This document shows, piece by piece, positions 14,386 to 22,647 of a DNA stretch of 30,048 nt. The stretch covers positions 1-30,048 of the forward strand of contig CBFHHA010000030.1 of the NCBI GenBank assembly GCA_965655625.1, given 5' to 3'. This DNA is from CAJJDF01 sp965655625. Its GTDB lineage: Bacteria > Bacteroidota > Bacteroidia > Flavobacteriales_D > CAJJDF01. The notes beneath the pieces are model-generated. The model searched no databases and was not told the DNA's origin. It saw nothing but the letters and a program-made list of their open reading frames with translations. The position numbers and the translations under genes are program-made. The first letter of the stretch is position 1, and the number at the start of each line of letters is the position of its first letter.

Positions 14386-16434
14386 TTAATTATTCTGATC
14401 AATTTTCCTTACCATGGTCAAAATTGTAGCAATCGCAACAGTTTCCCCAGTTTGGTCGTATACATCCACCAAGAATTTTACAATTCCTTTAGCAATGTCT
14501 TCTTCGTCTCGTTTTTCTCCTTCAATTTTCTCTTTCACAGTGAATTTTACGCCAATGGTTGTTCCGACATACACTGGTTTTACAAAACGAGCTTCTTCCA
14601 ATCCGTAATTCAATAAAACGGGTCCTTTTGCTGGGTCAACAAATAACCCTGCGGCTTTAGAAAGGATAAAATATCCATGAGCTACTCGTTCTTCAAAAAT
14701 GGTTCCTTCCAGAGAAGTTACATCCATGTGTGCATAAAAATTATCCCCACTTACGTTGGCAAAATTTACGATGTCTGTCTCGGTCACTGTGTGTTTTGCT
14801 GTCATCCAAGTTTCCCCAATTTCCAATTCTTCAAAATGCTTGCGGAAAGGATGAACTTTATCAAACTTAAAGTCTCCCCCCGTTTGGTATTGGTTGGTAA
14901 TGGCAGTCAACATAGTTGGCGAACCTTGTATAGCAGTTCGTTGCAAGTAATGTTTTACACCTCGCATTCCGCCCATTTCTTCACCACCTCCAGCTCTTCC
15001 CGGTCCTCCGTGAGTAAGCATCGGCATTGGCGAACCGTGACCTGTACTTTCTTTTGCACAATCGGCATTTAGCACTAAAATTCTTCCGTGCATGCAAGCT
15101 GCTCCCAATACAAATTCTTTGGCAATTTTATCGTCAGCAGTAATGATGGAACAAACTAATGAACCTTTTCCCATTTTGGCAAGTTCAATAGCTTCGTCAA
15201 TGGTTTTATAAGGTAAAATCGTGGAAACGGGTCCAAACGCTTCAATGTTGTGGCAATCTGTTTTATTAAACGGATCGTTATTTAAGAACAAGATAGGTGA
15301 TAAGAAAGCTCCTTTGTTTTTGTCTGCACCTGTCACATCAAAATCAGTCAAACTACCGTATACAATCTCTTGGCTTTCGGCCAGTTTGTTGACTTGAGTT
15401 GTTACTTCTTCTACTTGTTCTTTTCCTGCAAGCGCTCCCATTCGAACTCCTTCGGTACTTGGGTCGCCAATTACCGTTTTTGCCAATCGTTGCCCAAGAG
15501 CAATTTGCACATCTTCCACTAATTTTTCTGGGACTAGAACCCTACGAATTGCCGTACATTTTTGTCCAGCTTTCACGGTCATTTCTCTTTGTACTTCTTT
15601 GATAAACAAATCAAATTCTGGTGTTCCTGGCACTGCATCTTCTCCCAAAACCGAACAGTTCAATGAATCAGCTTCCATGTTAAATGGAACAGACTCTTCC
15701 ACTAATCTTGGGTGAGACTTGAGCATTTGACCTGTACTTGCCGATCCAGTAAAAGTGACTACATCTTGGCTTTCTACGTGATCCAAAATTCCACGAGCCG
15801 AACCGCAAATTAATTGCAGTGAACCTTCTGGCAAAATTCCTGAAGCTACAATTTCGCGCACCACAGCTTCGGTTAAGTAAGAAGTTACGGTAGCGGGTTT
15901 TACGATTGCCGGAACACCGGCTAGTAAATTTACGGCTATCTTTTCTAGCATTCCCCACACAGGGAAGTTGAACGCATTGATGTGAATTGCTACTCCTTGC
16001 TTGGAAGTCAAAATGTGATGCCCAATAAAAGTTCCGTTTTTTGATAACGGAGCAATTTCCCCATCCAGTGCAAAGGTCTCGTTTGGAAATTGTTTCCGTA
16101 GAGATGCGTTAGAGAATAAATTCCCAATTCCTCCTTCAATATCAATCCAAGAATCTACTCTTGTTGCCCCTGTGTAGGCACTAATTTTATAAAACTCTTC
16201 TTTTTTTTCTAATAAATGAAAAGCCAATGCTTTCAACATTCTTCCTCTTTCGTGAAACGTTAATTTACGTAAAGCAGGTGAACCAACCTCACGAGCATAC
16301 TTCATCATATCCCCAAAATCAAGTCCGGAGGAGCTAGCTTCCGCAACAATACTTCCGTCAATTGCATTGAACAATTCTTGTCCGTTTCCTTCACCGTTCA
16401 CCCATTTTCCTTGGGCATAGTTTTGTAATTTCAT
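14386..16434 (-). CDS. paaZ: Bifunctional PaaZ: oxepin-CoA hydrolase / 3-oxo-5,6-dehydrosuberyl-CoA semialdehyde dehydrogenase
   Basis: The 682-residue protein fuses an N-terminal aldehyde dehydrogenase (about 1-520) to a C-terminal MaoC-type hotdog domain (about 530-680), the PaaZ architecture. ALDH residues are Cys293 (KAGQKCTAIRR), Glu254 (FNMEADSLN) and the NAD-binding FTGSASTG (228-235). The hydratase pair is Asp564 and His569 (SGDNFYAHMD). These correspond to E. coli PaaZ Cys295, Glu256, Asp561 and His566. The C-terminal domain opens the oxepin ring of ring-oxidised phenylacetyl-CoA, and the ALDH oxidises the reactive semialdehyde. It is cytoplasmic. No other paa gene is in the window, so the rest of the pathway must lie elsewhere. 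The start codon gives the expected short N-terminus. Confidence 0.96.
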   Translation of the reverse strand: MKLQNYAQGKWVNGEGNGQELFNAIDGSIVAEASSSGLDFGDMMKYAREVGSPALRKLTFHERGRMLKALAFHLLEKKEEFYKISAYTGATRVDSWIDIEGGIGNLFSNASLRKQFPNETFALDGEIAPLSKNGTFIGHHILTSKQGVAIHINAFNFPVWGMLEKIAVNLLAGVPAIVKPATVTSYLTEAVVREIVASGILPEGSLQLICGSARGILDHVESQDVVTFTGSASTGQMLKSHPRLVEESVPFNMEADSLNCSVLGEDAVPGTPEFDLFIKEVQREMTVKAGQKCTAIRRVLVPEKLVEDVQIALGQRLAKTVIGDPSTEGVRMGALAGKEQVEEVTTQVNKLAESQEIVYGSLTDFDVTGADKNKGAFLSPILFLNNDPFNKTDCHNIEAFGPVSTILPYKTIDEAIELAKMGKGSLVCSIITADDKIAKEFVLGAACMHGRILVLNADCAKESTGHGSPMPMLTHGGPGRAGGGEEMGGMRGVKHYLQRTAIQGSPTMLTAITNQYQTGGDFKFDKVHPFRKHFEELEIGETWMTAKHTVTETDIVNFANVSGDNFYAHMDVTSLEGTIFEERVAHGYFILSKAAGLFVDPAKGPVLLNYGLEEARFVKPVYVGTTIGVKFTVKEKIEGEKRDEEDIAKGIVKFLVDVYDQTGETVAIATILTMVRKIDQNN

Positions 16435-16533
16435 ATCTGTCTTGAGCTAATTTTTTTCTAAAAATTTAAGAAAGTAAATATAAGTAATGGTTAAGGAAAA
16501 TGCTAATGACTGAGGATAATCCTAAATGAAAAT

Positions 16534-16632
16534 TGTCATTCTGTACTTGATCCAGAATCTTGCTTATTGAAATGTTACCAGAGCAAATGTGAAATATGCT
16601 ATGTGAGATCCCCGATCGGAGCCGAGGACGAC
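16534..16632. repeat. Dispersed intergenic repeat upstream of paaZ
   Basis: This copy contains GTCATTCTGTACTTGATCC, then ATTGAAATGT, then GAGATCCCCGATCGGAGCC..GACGAC. The last block is the reverse complement of the units at 14031 and 14110. The same three modules, in the same order, recur at 26738-26809. It is non-coding. Confidence 0.75.
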
Positions 16633-16691
16633 AAGGTGAAATATTCTTTGTGAAATCTGGTATTAAATTCAGGTTGCCTAATTAAAGAGAC

Positions 16692-16787
16692 TTACTTTTC
16701 TTTCTTCGAAGAAGAAAAAAGCGAAGCGAAGAACTTATTTAAAATACTCATAGACTCTCCTTTGATTTTGTCACTTAACCTTGCCAT
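16692..16787 (-). CDS. Possible 31-residue basic peptide
   Basis: ATG at 16787 opens MARLSDKIKGESMSILNKFF followed by a Ser/Lys-rich tail (SLFSSSKKEK). An internal ATG at residue 13 is preceded by AAAGGAG at a reasonable distance, which is unusual in this SD-poor genome and may mark the real start of a 19-residue peptide. It lies beyond the trigger-factor terminator, so it would need its own promoter. Low confidence. Confidence 0.22.
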   Translation of the reverse strand: MARLSDKIKGESMSILNKFFASLFSSSKKEK

Positions 16788-16828
16788 GATAGTTGTTGAT
16801 TCGGTTGATGGGAAACCTATCTAACGAG

Positions 16829-16863
16829 AAAAGCCCGAGATTGACGGACAATCTCGGGCTTTT
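16829..16863 (-). terminator. Strong bidirectional terminator after tig
   Basis: AAAAGCCCGAGATTG (16829-16843) pairs perfectly with 16849-16863 around ACGGA. Both ends are A/T runs, so it can act on both strands. It lies 18 nt after the tig stop. Confidence 0.9.
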
Positions 16864-16881
16864 CTATTTTGTAGTTGTTGT

Positions 16882-18237
16882 TTACTGTGCGTAAAACAAT
16901 TTGATAAATTCTTCTTGGTTTACTTCTTTTTCTTGAACTTTCACGTTGTTTTTGAAGTAGTCAGACACTTTGTTTTTGTACAAATAATCAAAGATTTTTT
17001 TTGTTTCATCTTGGTTTTGTAGCACTTGCATTGCATTGGCTTCCAAAGCTTCATCGTCTGGAGTTGGCATACCATACTGAGCGTATTGTTGAACCAACAT
17101 TCCTTTTACATAATCTTTTACTTCATCCACCTCTACTTTGATGTCGTTTTCTTGAATTACTTTGTTTTCAATCAACTGCCATTTTAGTTGGTCAGAGTAT
17201 TGAGGATATTCTTTTTCTATTTCTTCCATCGAAACTTCTTTCTCATTGGAAACTTTGATCCATTCTTTTAAGAATTCATCTGGAAGAGACAATTTCATTT
17301 TCTTCACAAAATGATCGGCAATTGATTTTTGAAACAATCGTTCACTGTCGTTTACAAAAGCCACGCTCAATTCTTCTTCAATTTTAGCTCTAAATTCTTT
17401 TTCATCTTTCACCGTATCCTTTCCATGAATTTTGTCGAACAACTCTTGGTCTAATGGAGCAGGCTCCAACCTTTTCACTTCTTCCACTGTGAAAGAAAAA
17501 TTACCCATAGCGGTATCCAATTCTTCTTTTTTGATGTGTAACATGGCCGCCATGTCTGCATCTCCTTTCGATACAGTTTTTGGATCAATTACCAAAGAAT
17601 CCCCCTTTTTCAGGTTTACAAATTTCTTTTGGATTTTTTCATCTTCGATCATCGGAATGGAAACCGTAGATTTTGCCGTAATTCCATCTGCTAGAGTTTT
17701 GTCTTTTTCGTCTAACTGAACAAATTCTCCAAATACCATATCTCCAGCTTCAGATTTATCAGCTTCTTTCATCTGACCGTATCTCTTTTGAAAATCTTCT
17801 ATTTGCTTATCGATAGTTTCTTTTTCTACTTTGATTTTGTGAAAAGTAACTTTGTCTTTGGACGATGGTTTTACTTCAAATTCAGGAGCCAAACCAATTT
17901 TGTAACCAAATTCAAAGTCGCTTCCAGCCTCCCATTTGTCGAAAGTGGTATGAGCGTCAGAAGGAATTGGGTTTCCTAAAACGTTCAATTTATTTTCTTG
18001 AATGTGGCTGTACAATTTTTCATTGATGATTCTGTTCAACTCATCCGCAAGGATAGATTGACCATATTTCTTTTTCACCATTCCCATTGGAACTTTACCT
18101 GGTCTGAAACCTGGTTCAGTCATCTGTTTTCTTGCTTCTGCAAGTTTACTCTCATATTGACTAGTATAATCTTCTGGAGTCAATTTGATTTTGATGATGG
18201 CGTTTAAGTCATCTATTTTTTCTTCTGTAATATTCAT
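16882..18237 (-). CDS. tig: Trigger factor, ribosome-associated chaperone
   Basis: The 451-residue protein has the ribosome-binding N-terminal domain with the signature GFRPGKVPMGMVKKKYG (43-59; the F-R-x-G-x-x-P loop docks on ribosomal protein L23). A middle FKBP-like region follows at about 145-240 (DMVFGEFVQLDEKD, GDSLVID). The long helical C-terminal arms follow to the end (FVKKMKLSLPDEFLKEWIKV, VKDYVKGMLVQQYAQYG). It binds nascent chains at the exit tunnel and delays folding. Whether the PPIase site is intact is doubtful, since the FKBP region is poorly conserved. Normal length is about 430-450. The gene is transcribed away from clpP, which is opposite to the common tig-clpP order. Confidence 0.95.
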   Translation of the reverse strand: MNITEEKIDDLNAIIKIKLTPEDYTSQYESKLAEARKQMTEPGFRPGKVPMGMVKKKYGQSILADELNRIINEKLYSHIQENKLNVLGNPIPSDAHTTFDKWEAGSDFEFGYKIGLAPEFEVKPSSKDKVTFHKIKVEKETIDKQIEDFQKRYGQMKEADKSEAGDMVFGEFVQLDEKDKTLADGITAKSTVSIPMIEDEKIQKKFVNLKKGDSLVIDPKTVSKGDADMAAMLHIKKEELDTAMGNFSFTVEEVKRLEPAPLDQELFDKIHGKDTVKDEKEFRAKIEEELSVAFVNDSERLFQKSIADHFVKKMKLSLPDEFLKEWIKVSNEKEVSMEEIEKEYPQYSDQLKWQLIENKVIQENDIKVEVDEVKDYVKGMLVQQYAQYGMPTPDDEALEANAMQVLQNQDETKKIFDYLYKNKVSDYFKNNVKVQEKEVNQEEFIKLFYAQ

Positions 18238-18283
18238 CGTTTTCAGAATTTATGTATTAAAAAATATCAATAATCTATCATGC

Positions 18284-18319
18284 AAAAAAAGGCACCCCGA
18301 TTTGTCGGAACGCCTTTTG
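18284..18319 (-). terminator. Terminator between tRNA-Leu and tig
   Basis: On the minus strand, AAAAGGCgttCCGA...TCGGggtGCCTTTTT forms an interrupted stem followed by seven Ts. It lies just 3' of tRNA-Leu, so tig must have its own promoter between this hairpin and 18237, or depend on read-through. Confidence 0.75.
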
Positions 18320-18324
18320 TGTTG

Positions 18325-18406
18325 TGCGGGCGGAGAGACTCGAACTCTCACACCTTGCGGCACTAGATCCTAAGTCTAGCGCGTCTACCAATTCCGCCAC
18401 GCCCGC
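18325..18406 (-). tRNA. tRNA-Leu (anticodon UAG)
   Basis: The 82-nt gene has a perfect 7-bp acceptor stem (GCGGGCG/CGCCCGC, discriminator A), a D-arm with GGTAGACG, an anticodon stem CTAGA/TCTAG around CTTAGGA (anticodon TAG), a long class II variable arm (TGCCGCAAGGTGT-type) and a T-arm with GTTCGAGTC. The long variable arm and anticodon both say leucine. CCA is not encoded. Confidence 0.96.
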
Positions 18407-18430
18407 TAATATTTCAAAAAATATTGGATG

Positions 18431-18463
18431 CAAAGATAAGTTTTATTTTTATAAAGTCCTAAC
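18431..18463 (-). promoter_or_regulatory. Candidate promoter of tRNA-Leu
   Basis: TATCTTTG at 18438-18431 (minus strand) fits TAnnTTTG exactly. The -33 element would be TTAGGAC-like (18463-18457), one base off TTG. The tRNA 5' end is about 25 nt downstream. Confidence 0.5.
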
Positions 18464-18908
18464 TATCTATAAAAACTAACTGATTTTTTTTTGAGACAGA
18501 AATTCTACCTAAAGTTTTATGGAAGAATGTTACTTTGGGAGGTTTTACAGAAATGTTAATTTTTGCCGAACTACAACACATTTATACAGAATTCTGGCGT
18601 TAAGATTTCAAGAAAAATAGCGTGAGCCACTCAGCTAGTGTTACTCTGTTTTATGTCACTTTGTGATTTTATTTATTTTGAAGGCAGTGTTTATTGAGTA
18701 GTGTACTGGTTCATTTGTAAAATTATCTACCCTGTCTTATTCGAAAAATATTGCTTTTGCTTTTACGTTATAAACATCATTCAGTTTATTACTCCCACTC
18801 AATCGATTTACTTCGGGCTTTATTTTAAGTATTTTCGAAGATTGAGACTCTATGCAGAAGGGTTTCACTGAGTAATTATAACAATCTAATAAATAAAATA
18901 ATCAACTT
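18464..18908. other. 445-bp space between tRNA-Leu and clpP; no gene seen
   Basis: No supported coding frame is visible; a 33-codon frame near 18520 looks like chance. The stretch is AT-rich and must hold the clpP promoter. Possible -7 elements (for example TATTTTCG) are imperfect, so none is called. Confidence 0.6.
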
Positions 18909-19577
18909 ATGTTCGACTCAAAAGAATTTGAAAAGTATGCTACTAAGCACGCAGGAATCAATAGCAATGTGCTGAACGGGTACGTAAATAACGTGACTCC
19001 CTATATCATAGAAGAAAGACAACTTAATGTTGCTCAAATGGATGTTTTCTCGCGATTAATGATGGATAGAATTATCTTTTTGGGAACAGGAATCAACGAT
19101 CAAGTAGCAAATATTATTCAAGCTCAATTATTGTTTTTACAATCTGTTGACGCTAAAAAGGACATCCAGATATACATCAATTCTCCCGGAGGATCGGTGT
19201 ATGCAGGATTAGGAATATACGATACAATGCAATATATACAGCCGGATGTAGCAACGATTTGTACCGGGATGGCAGCATCCATGGGAGCTGTGTTGTTGTG
19301 TGCAGGAGCAGATGGAAAGAGATCGGCCCTGAGACATTCGCGCGTGATGATTCACCAGCCATTGGGTGGAGCTCAAGGTCAAGCAAGCGACATGGAAATT
19401 ACATTGAAAGAGATTCAAAAACTGAAAAAAGAATTGTACACCATTATTGCGGATCACTCAAAACAAGATTATGACAAGGTATGGGCGGATAGTGATAGAG
19501 ATTATTGGATGACTTCCGGTGAAGCAAAAGAATACGGTATGATTGATGAAGTACTGACTGGTACGCCAAAAAAATAA
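18909..19577 (+). CDS. clpP: ATP-dependent Clp protease proteolytic subunit ClpP
   Basis: The 222-residue protein has the full serine-protease triad. Ser124 is in TGMAASMGAVLLCAG (119-133), His149 in RVMIHQPLGG (145-154) and Asp198 in DSDRDYWMT (194-202). YINSPGGSVYAGLGIYDTM (89-107) is the oxyanion and substrate strand region. It assembles as a double heptamer with ClpX or a similar AAA+ unfoldase and degrades SsrA-tagged and regulatory proteins in the cytoplasm. The N-terminus has about 25 residues before the usual handle strands, typical of Bacteroidota forms. The gene is followed 4 bp later by the TPR gene, which suggests an operon. Start choice is supported by the complete N-terminus. 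Confidence 0.98.
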   Translation: MFDSKEFEKYATKHAGINSNVLNGYVNNVTPYIIEERQLNVAQMDVFSRLMMDRIIFLGTGINDQVANIIQAQLLFLQSVDAKKDIQIYINSPGGSVYAGLGIYDTMQYIQPDVATICTGMAASMGAVLLCAGADGKRSALRHSRVMIHQPLGGAQGQASDMEITLKEIQKLKKELYTIIADHSKQDYDKVWADSDRDYWMTSGEAKEYGMIDEVLTGTPKK

Positions 19578-19581
19578 AAGC

Positions 19582-22500
19582 ATGATGAAAATATTTCGTT
19601 CCCTGTTCATTTTTATTGGAATTTTTCTTGTTTCTGGTTCAACCTGGACTCAACTTACAACGACTTATACCGAAAAGTATAAGGCATACCGTGACGGACT
19701 AGAATTGTACGATAAAGGTGCTTTTGGAGCAGCTCAAGAAAAGTTCAGTTTTATAGTTGAGCAAATTGCTGATGAGCAAGATGAGATACAAATAAGTGCA
19801 GAGTATTTACATGCCATTTGTGCACTTGAGTTGTTTCATAAAGATGCCCAGTATTTGTTGTCCCAGTTTGCGCTGAAACACCCAGACTCACCAAAGACAA
19901 AAAAAATATTCTTTTTGTTGGGGAATGACTTTTACCGAAAAAAGAAATTTAGAGATGCCATAGAATGGTATGAAAAAGTCGATAAGTACGATTTGTCGGA
20001 AGATGAAAAAACGGAATACTTTTTTAAATTGGGATATAGTTATTTTAACAAAGATCAGTTTGCCTCGGCAAAACAAGCTTTTTATGAAATTAAGGACTTA
20101 AAGGAATCGGACTATTACGGTCCTTCTCAGTATTATTATGCGCACCTTTCGTATCAAGATGAGAAATATCAAACTGCGCTAGAGGGTTTTAGAAACATAG
20201 AAAAAGATCCTGGATTTAGCCCAATTGTGCCTTACTATATTTCACAAATTCTTTTCAAACAAAAAAAGTTCGACAAAGCTATTGAGTATATTCCAACCGC
20301 ACTTGCAGGCGAAGGGATAAAGAGAGAAGCCGAGATTAAGGGAATTTTGGGCTCTTCTTATTTTAAGCTCAAGCAATACGAGGAAGCAATCCCTTATTTG
20401 ACAGATTACTTTTCGAAAACGGCTAAGAAATCAATCGATGATTATTACCAATTAGGTTATTCGTATTACAAAACAGAGGCCTACGAAAACGCGGTAAAAT
20501 ATTTAGGAAGAGTAGCATCCAAAGAAACGAAGAGAGCCCAAGTATGTAATTTTTTGTTGGCAGAATGCTACATAAAAACAGATAGAAAGCAATTTGCTAA
20601 AACAGCGTTTAAGCGAGCCTACGACTTAGGTAAAGACTTACAATTGACTGAAGATGCTTTGTTTGGGTATGCAAAAACGACCTATGAACTGAGTTACAAT
20701 CCGTATGATGAAGCCACCGAAATTTTTCATAAATTCTTAACAGAGTACCCAAAATCGACAAAAACGGATGAAGTATACGAATATTTGCTAGATGTGTACA
20801 CAACTACGAAAAACTATGAAGCAGCCCTTCAGTCGATAAATCGAATTGAGAACAAAAATTATAAGATAAAAGAAGCCTACCAAAAGCTCAGTTACAACCG
20901 CGCAACTGAATTGTTTTACAAAAGAAACTACACAGAAGCGATTAAGCACTACGAGGATGTAAATAATTATCCAGTAAATACTCAGCTCACTTCTCAGAGT
21001 AAATTTTGGATTGCAGAAGCTCATTACAAACAAAAGAAATACAGCCAAGCAATATCTGAATATCAAGCCTATAAGTCGATGCCTGGAGCTGTGAATTCTG
21101 CCCTTGCCAAAACTGTTGATTACAACATTGGGTATGCTTATTTTGAACAAAAAATGTATCCGCAAAGTATTTTGGCTTTCAGAAATTTCATTAAATCCTC
21201 TACGGATAAAGAGAAAATGAGTGAAGCAAACTTGAGATTAGGAGATGCTTATTTTTTAACTCAAAACGATGAAGAAGCTGTAAAATATTACCAAAATGCC
21301 ATTGAGCTAAATCAACAAAATGTGGATTATGCCTTGTACCAAAAATCAGTAAGCAGCGGATACTTGGCAGATTATCCCGAAAAAGAAAGGTTGTTAAATT
21401 TACTTTTAAAGAATCATCCAAATTCGAATTATGCGACCAATACGGAGTTTGAGCTGGCGAACAATTACCGGATACAAAATAAGAATGAGTTGGCGCTTAA
21501 GTTTTACAGCCAACTAGCCGAAACCAAACAAGGCACTTACCAAGAGCGTAAATCAAGACTAGAGATAGGTGGGATATATTTGCGAAATAAGCAATACGAG
21601 GAGGCAGAAACTGCTTTTAAAACGTTGATTCAAAAGTACCCAAAATCTGTTGAGGGAGAAGCCGCAGTGAATGAACTGGAAAAGTCCTATTTGGCTCAAA
21701 ATAAAATTGCTAACTTCCCGGATGTGTTAACTTCGCTGGGAGTGGAGTATTCTCAATCCAAACTAGATTCTACTTTGTGGTATCCAGCAAATCAAGCCTA
21801 CTTAAATGCCGATTGTGACAATGCAATCAGCGGGCTTTCGGCCTATTTGAGTAAGATTGAAGCGCCAAGAAATTTCGTGACCGCTCATTTTTACTTGGGT
21901 GAATGTAATTACCTAAACAAAGAATATGAAACGGCTTTGTTTCATTACAACAAAGTGATAGAAAAGGATGAAAAGCATATGGTTGAAGCGCTGTTTCACG
22001 GGGCGAACATCAATTTTAGGTTAAAGAATCTTGAACAAGCCAATGCCTTTTATGCACAATTAGAAAAAATAAATACCGATGAATTAAAAATTCCGGTGAT
22101 GAACAAAGGATTGATGCTCACTCATTACCAACTAAAAAACTACCCAGAGGCCGTTGCATACTCCAGTAAAGTGTTGGCAAAAAGTCAGTTGAATAAAAGT
22201 GAGAAGGAGGAAGCTTCTATGATTCAAGCGAATTCGTATTACGAGCTTGGAAATAACACGGATGCAGCAACTTGGTATAAAAAAGTAGTAGCAATTTCTA
22301 CAGATATTGACAAAGCCGAAGCAGGTTATAAATTATGCGAAATTCATTATATGGCAGATGAATACAAACAAGCCGAGGCAGAGATATTCAGCTACCTCAA
22401 GCAAAAACCCTCCTACGATTATTGGTTGGCCAAAGGATATATCCTTTTGGCAGATGTTTATGTAAAACTGGAAGACAATTTTCAGGCAAAAGCGACTTTA

Positions 22501-22638
22501 CAAAGTGTAATTGATTACTACAAAGGAGAGGATGAGATTAAAACAATAGCTCAAGCCAAGCTTGATGCAATAATTGCTGCCGAGGAAGCAAAGGATAACA
22601 AAACCCAGGAATTAATTGAAATAGAAATTACCGAGTAA
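19582..22638 (+). CDS. Large exported tetratricopeptide-repeat protein
   Basis: The 1018-residue protein has a signal peptide (MMKIFRSLFIFIGIFLVSGSTWT) and then about 25 TPR-like helix pairs with the usual spacing. Examples are YDKGAFGAAQEKF, FYRKKKFRDAIEWYEKV, YFNKDQFASAKQAFYEI, NYTEAIKHYEDV, YFEQKMYPQSILAF, YFLTQNDEEAVKYYQNAIELN, YLRNKQYEEAETAFKTLIQKYP and YLNKEYETALFHYNKVI. Such arrays form a superhelical scaffold. With the signal peptide and the barrel partner 9 bp downstream, it is likely periplasmic or outer-membrane-associated and binds the barrel, or a protein that passes through it. The BamD-like name cannot be justified. MMK leaves a one-codon choice of start. Confidence 0.88.
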   Translation: MMKIFRSLFIFIGIFLVSGSTWTQLTTTYTEKYKAYRDGLELYDKGAFGAAQEKFSFIVEQIADEQDEIQISAEYLHAICALELFHKDAQYLLSQFALKHPDSPKTKKIFFLLGNDFYRKKKFRDAIEWYEKVDKYDLSEDEKTEYFFKLGYSYFNKDQFASAKQAFYEIKDLKESDYYGPSQYYYAHLSYQDEKYQTALEGFRNIEKDPGFSPIVPYYISQILFKQKKFDKAIEYIPTALAGEGIKREAEIKGILGSSYFKLKQYEEAIPYLTDYFSKTAKKSIDDYYQLGYSYYKTEAYENAVKYLGRVASKETKRAQVCNFLLAECYIKTDRKQFAKTAFKRAYDLGKDLQLTEDALFGYAKTTYELSYNPYDEATEIFHKFLTEYPKSTKTDEVYEYLLDVYTTTKNYEAALQSINRIENKNYKIKEAYQKLSYNRATELFYKRNYTEAIKHYEDVNNYPVNTQLTSQSKFWIAEAHYKQKKYSQAISEYQAYKSMPGAVNSALAKTVDYNIGYAYFEQKMYPQSILAFRNFIKSSTDKEKMSEANLRLGDAYFLTQNDEEAVKYYQNAIELNQQNVDYALYQKSVSSGYLADYPEKERLLNLLLKNHPNSNYATNTEFELANNYRIQNKNELALKFYSQLAETKQGTYQERKSRLEIGGIYLRNKQYEEAETAFKTLIQKYPKSVEGEAAVNELEKSYLAQNKIANFPDVLTSLGVEYSQSKLDSTLWYPANQAYLNADCDNAISGLSAYLSKIEAPRNFVTAHFYLGECNYLNKEYETALFHYNKVIEKDEKHMVEALFHGANINFRLKNLEQANAFYAQLEKINTDELKIPVMNKGLMLTHYQLKNYPEAVAYSSKVLAKSQLNKSEKEEASMIQANSYYELGNNTDAATWYKKVVAISTDIDKAEAGYKLCEIHYMADEYKQAEAEIFSYLKQKPSYDYWLAKGYILLADVYVKLEDNFQAKATLQSVIDYYKGEDEIKTIAQAKLDAIIAAEEAKDNKTQELIEIEITE

Positions 22639-22647
22639 AATTCAAGT

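Noticed and set aside
14214..14402. 62-residue minus-strand frame
   Set aside because: It spans repeat DNA and the paaZ terminator hairpin and overlaps the paaZ end; its sequence reflects the palindromes, not a protein.
14677..15072. 131-residue plus-strand frame in paaZ
   Set aside because: It is antisense to the catalytic and linker parts of PaaZ and has no recognisable feature.
18520..18625. 33-codon frame in the tRNA-Leu/clpP space
   Set aside because: It has no ribosome binding site, signal or recognisable composition and can be chance.
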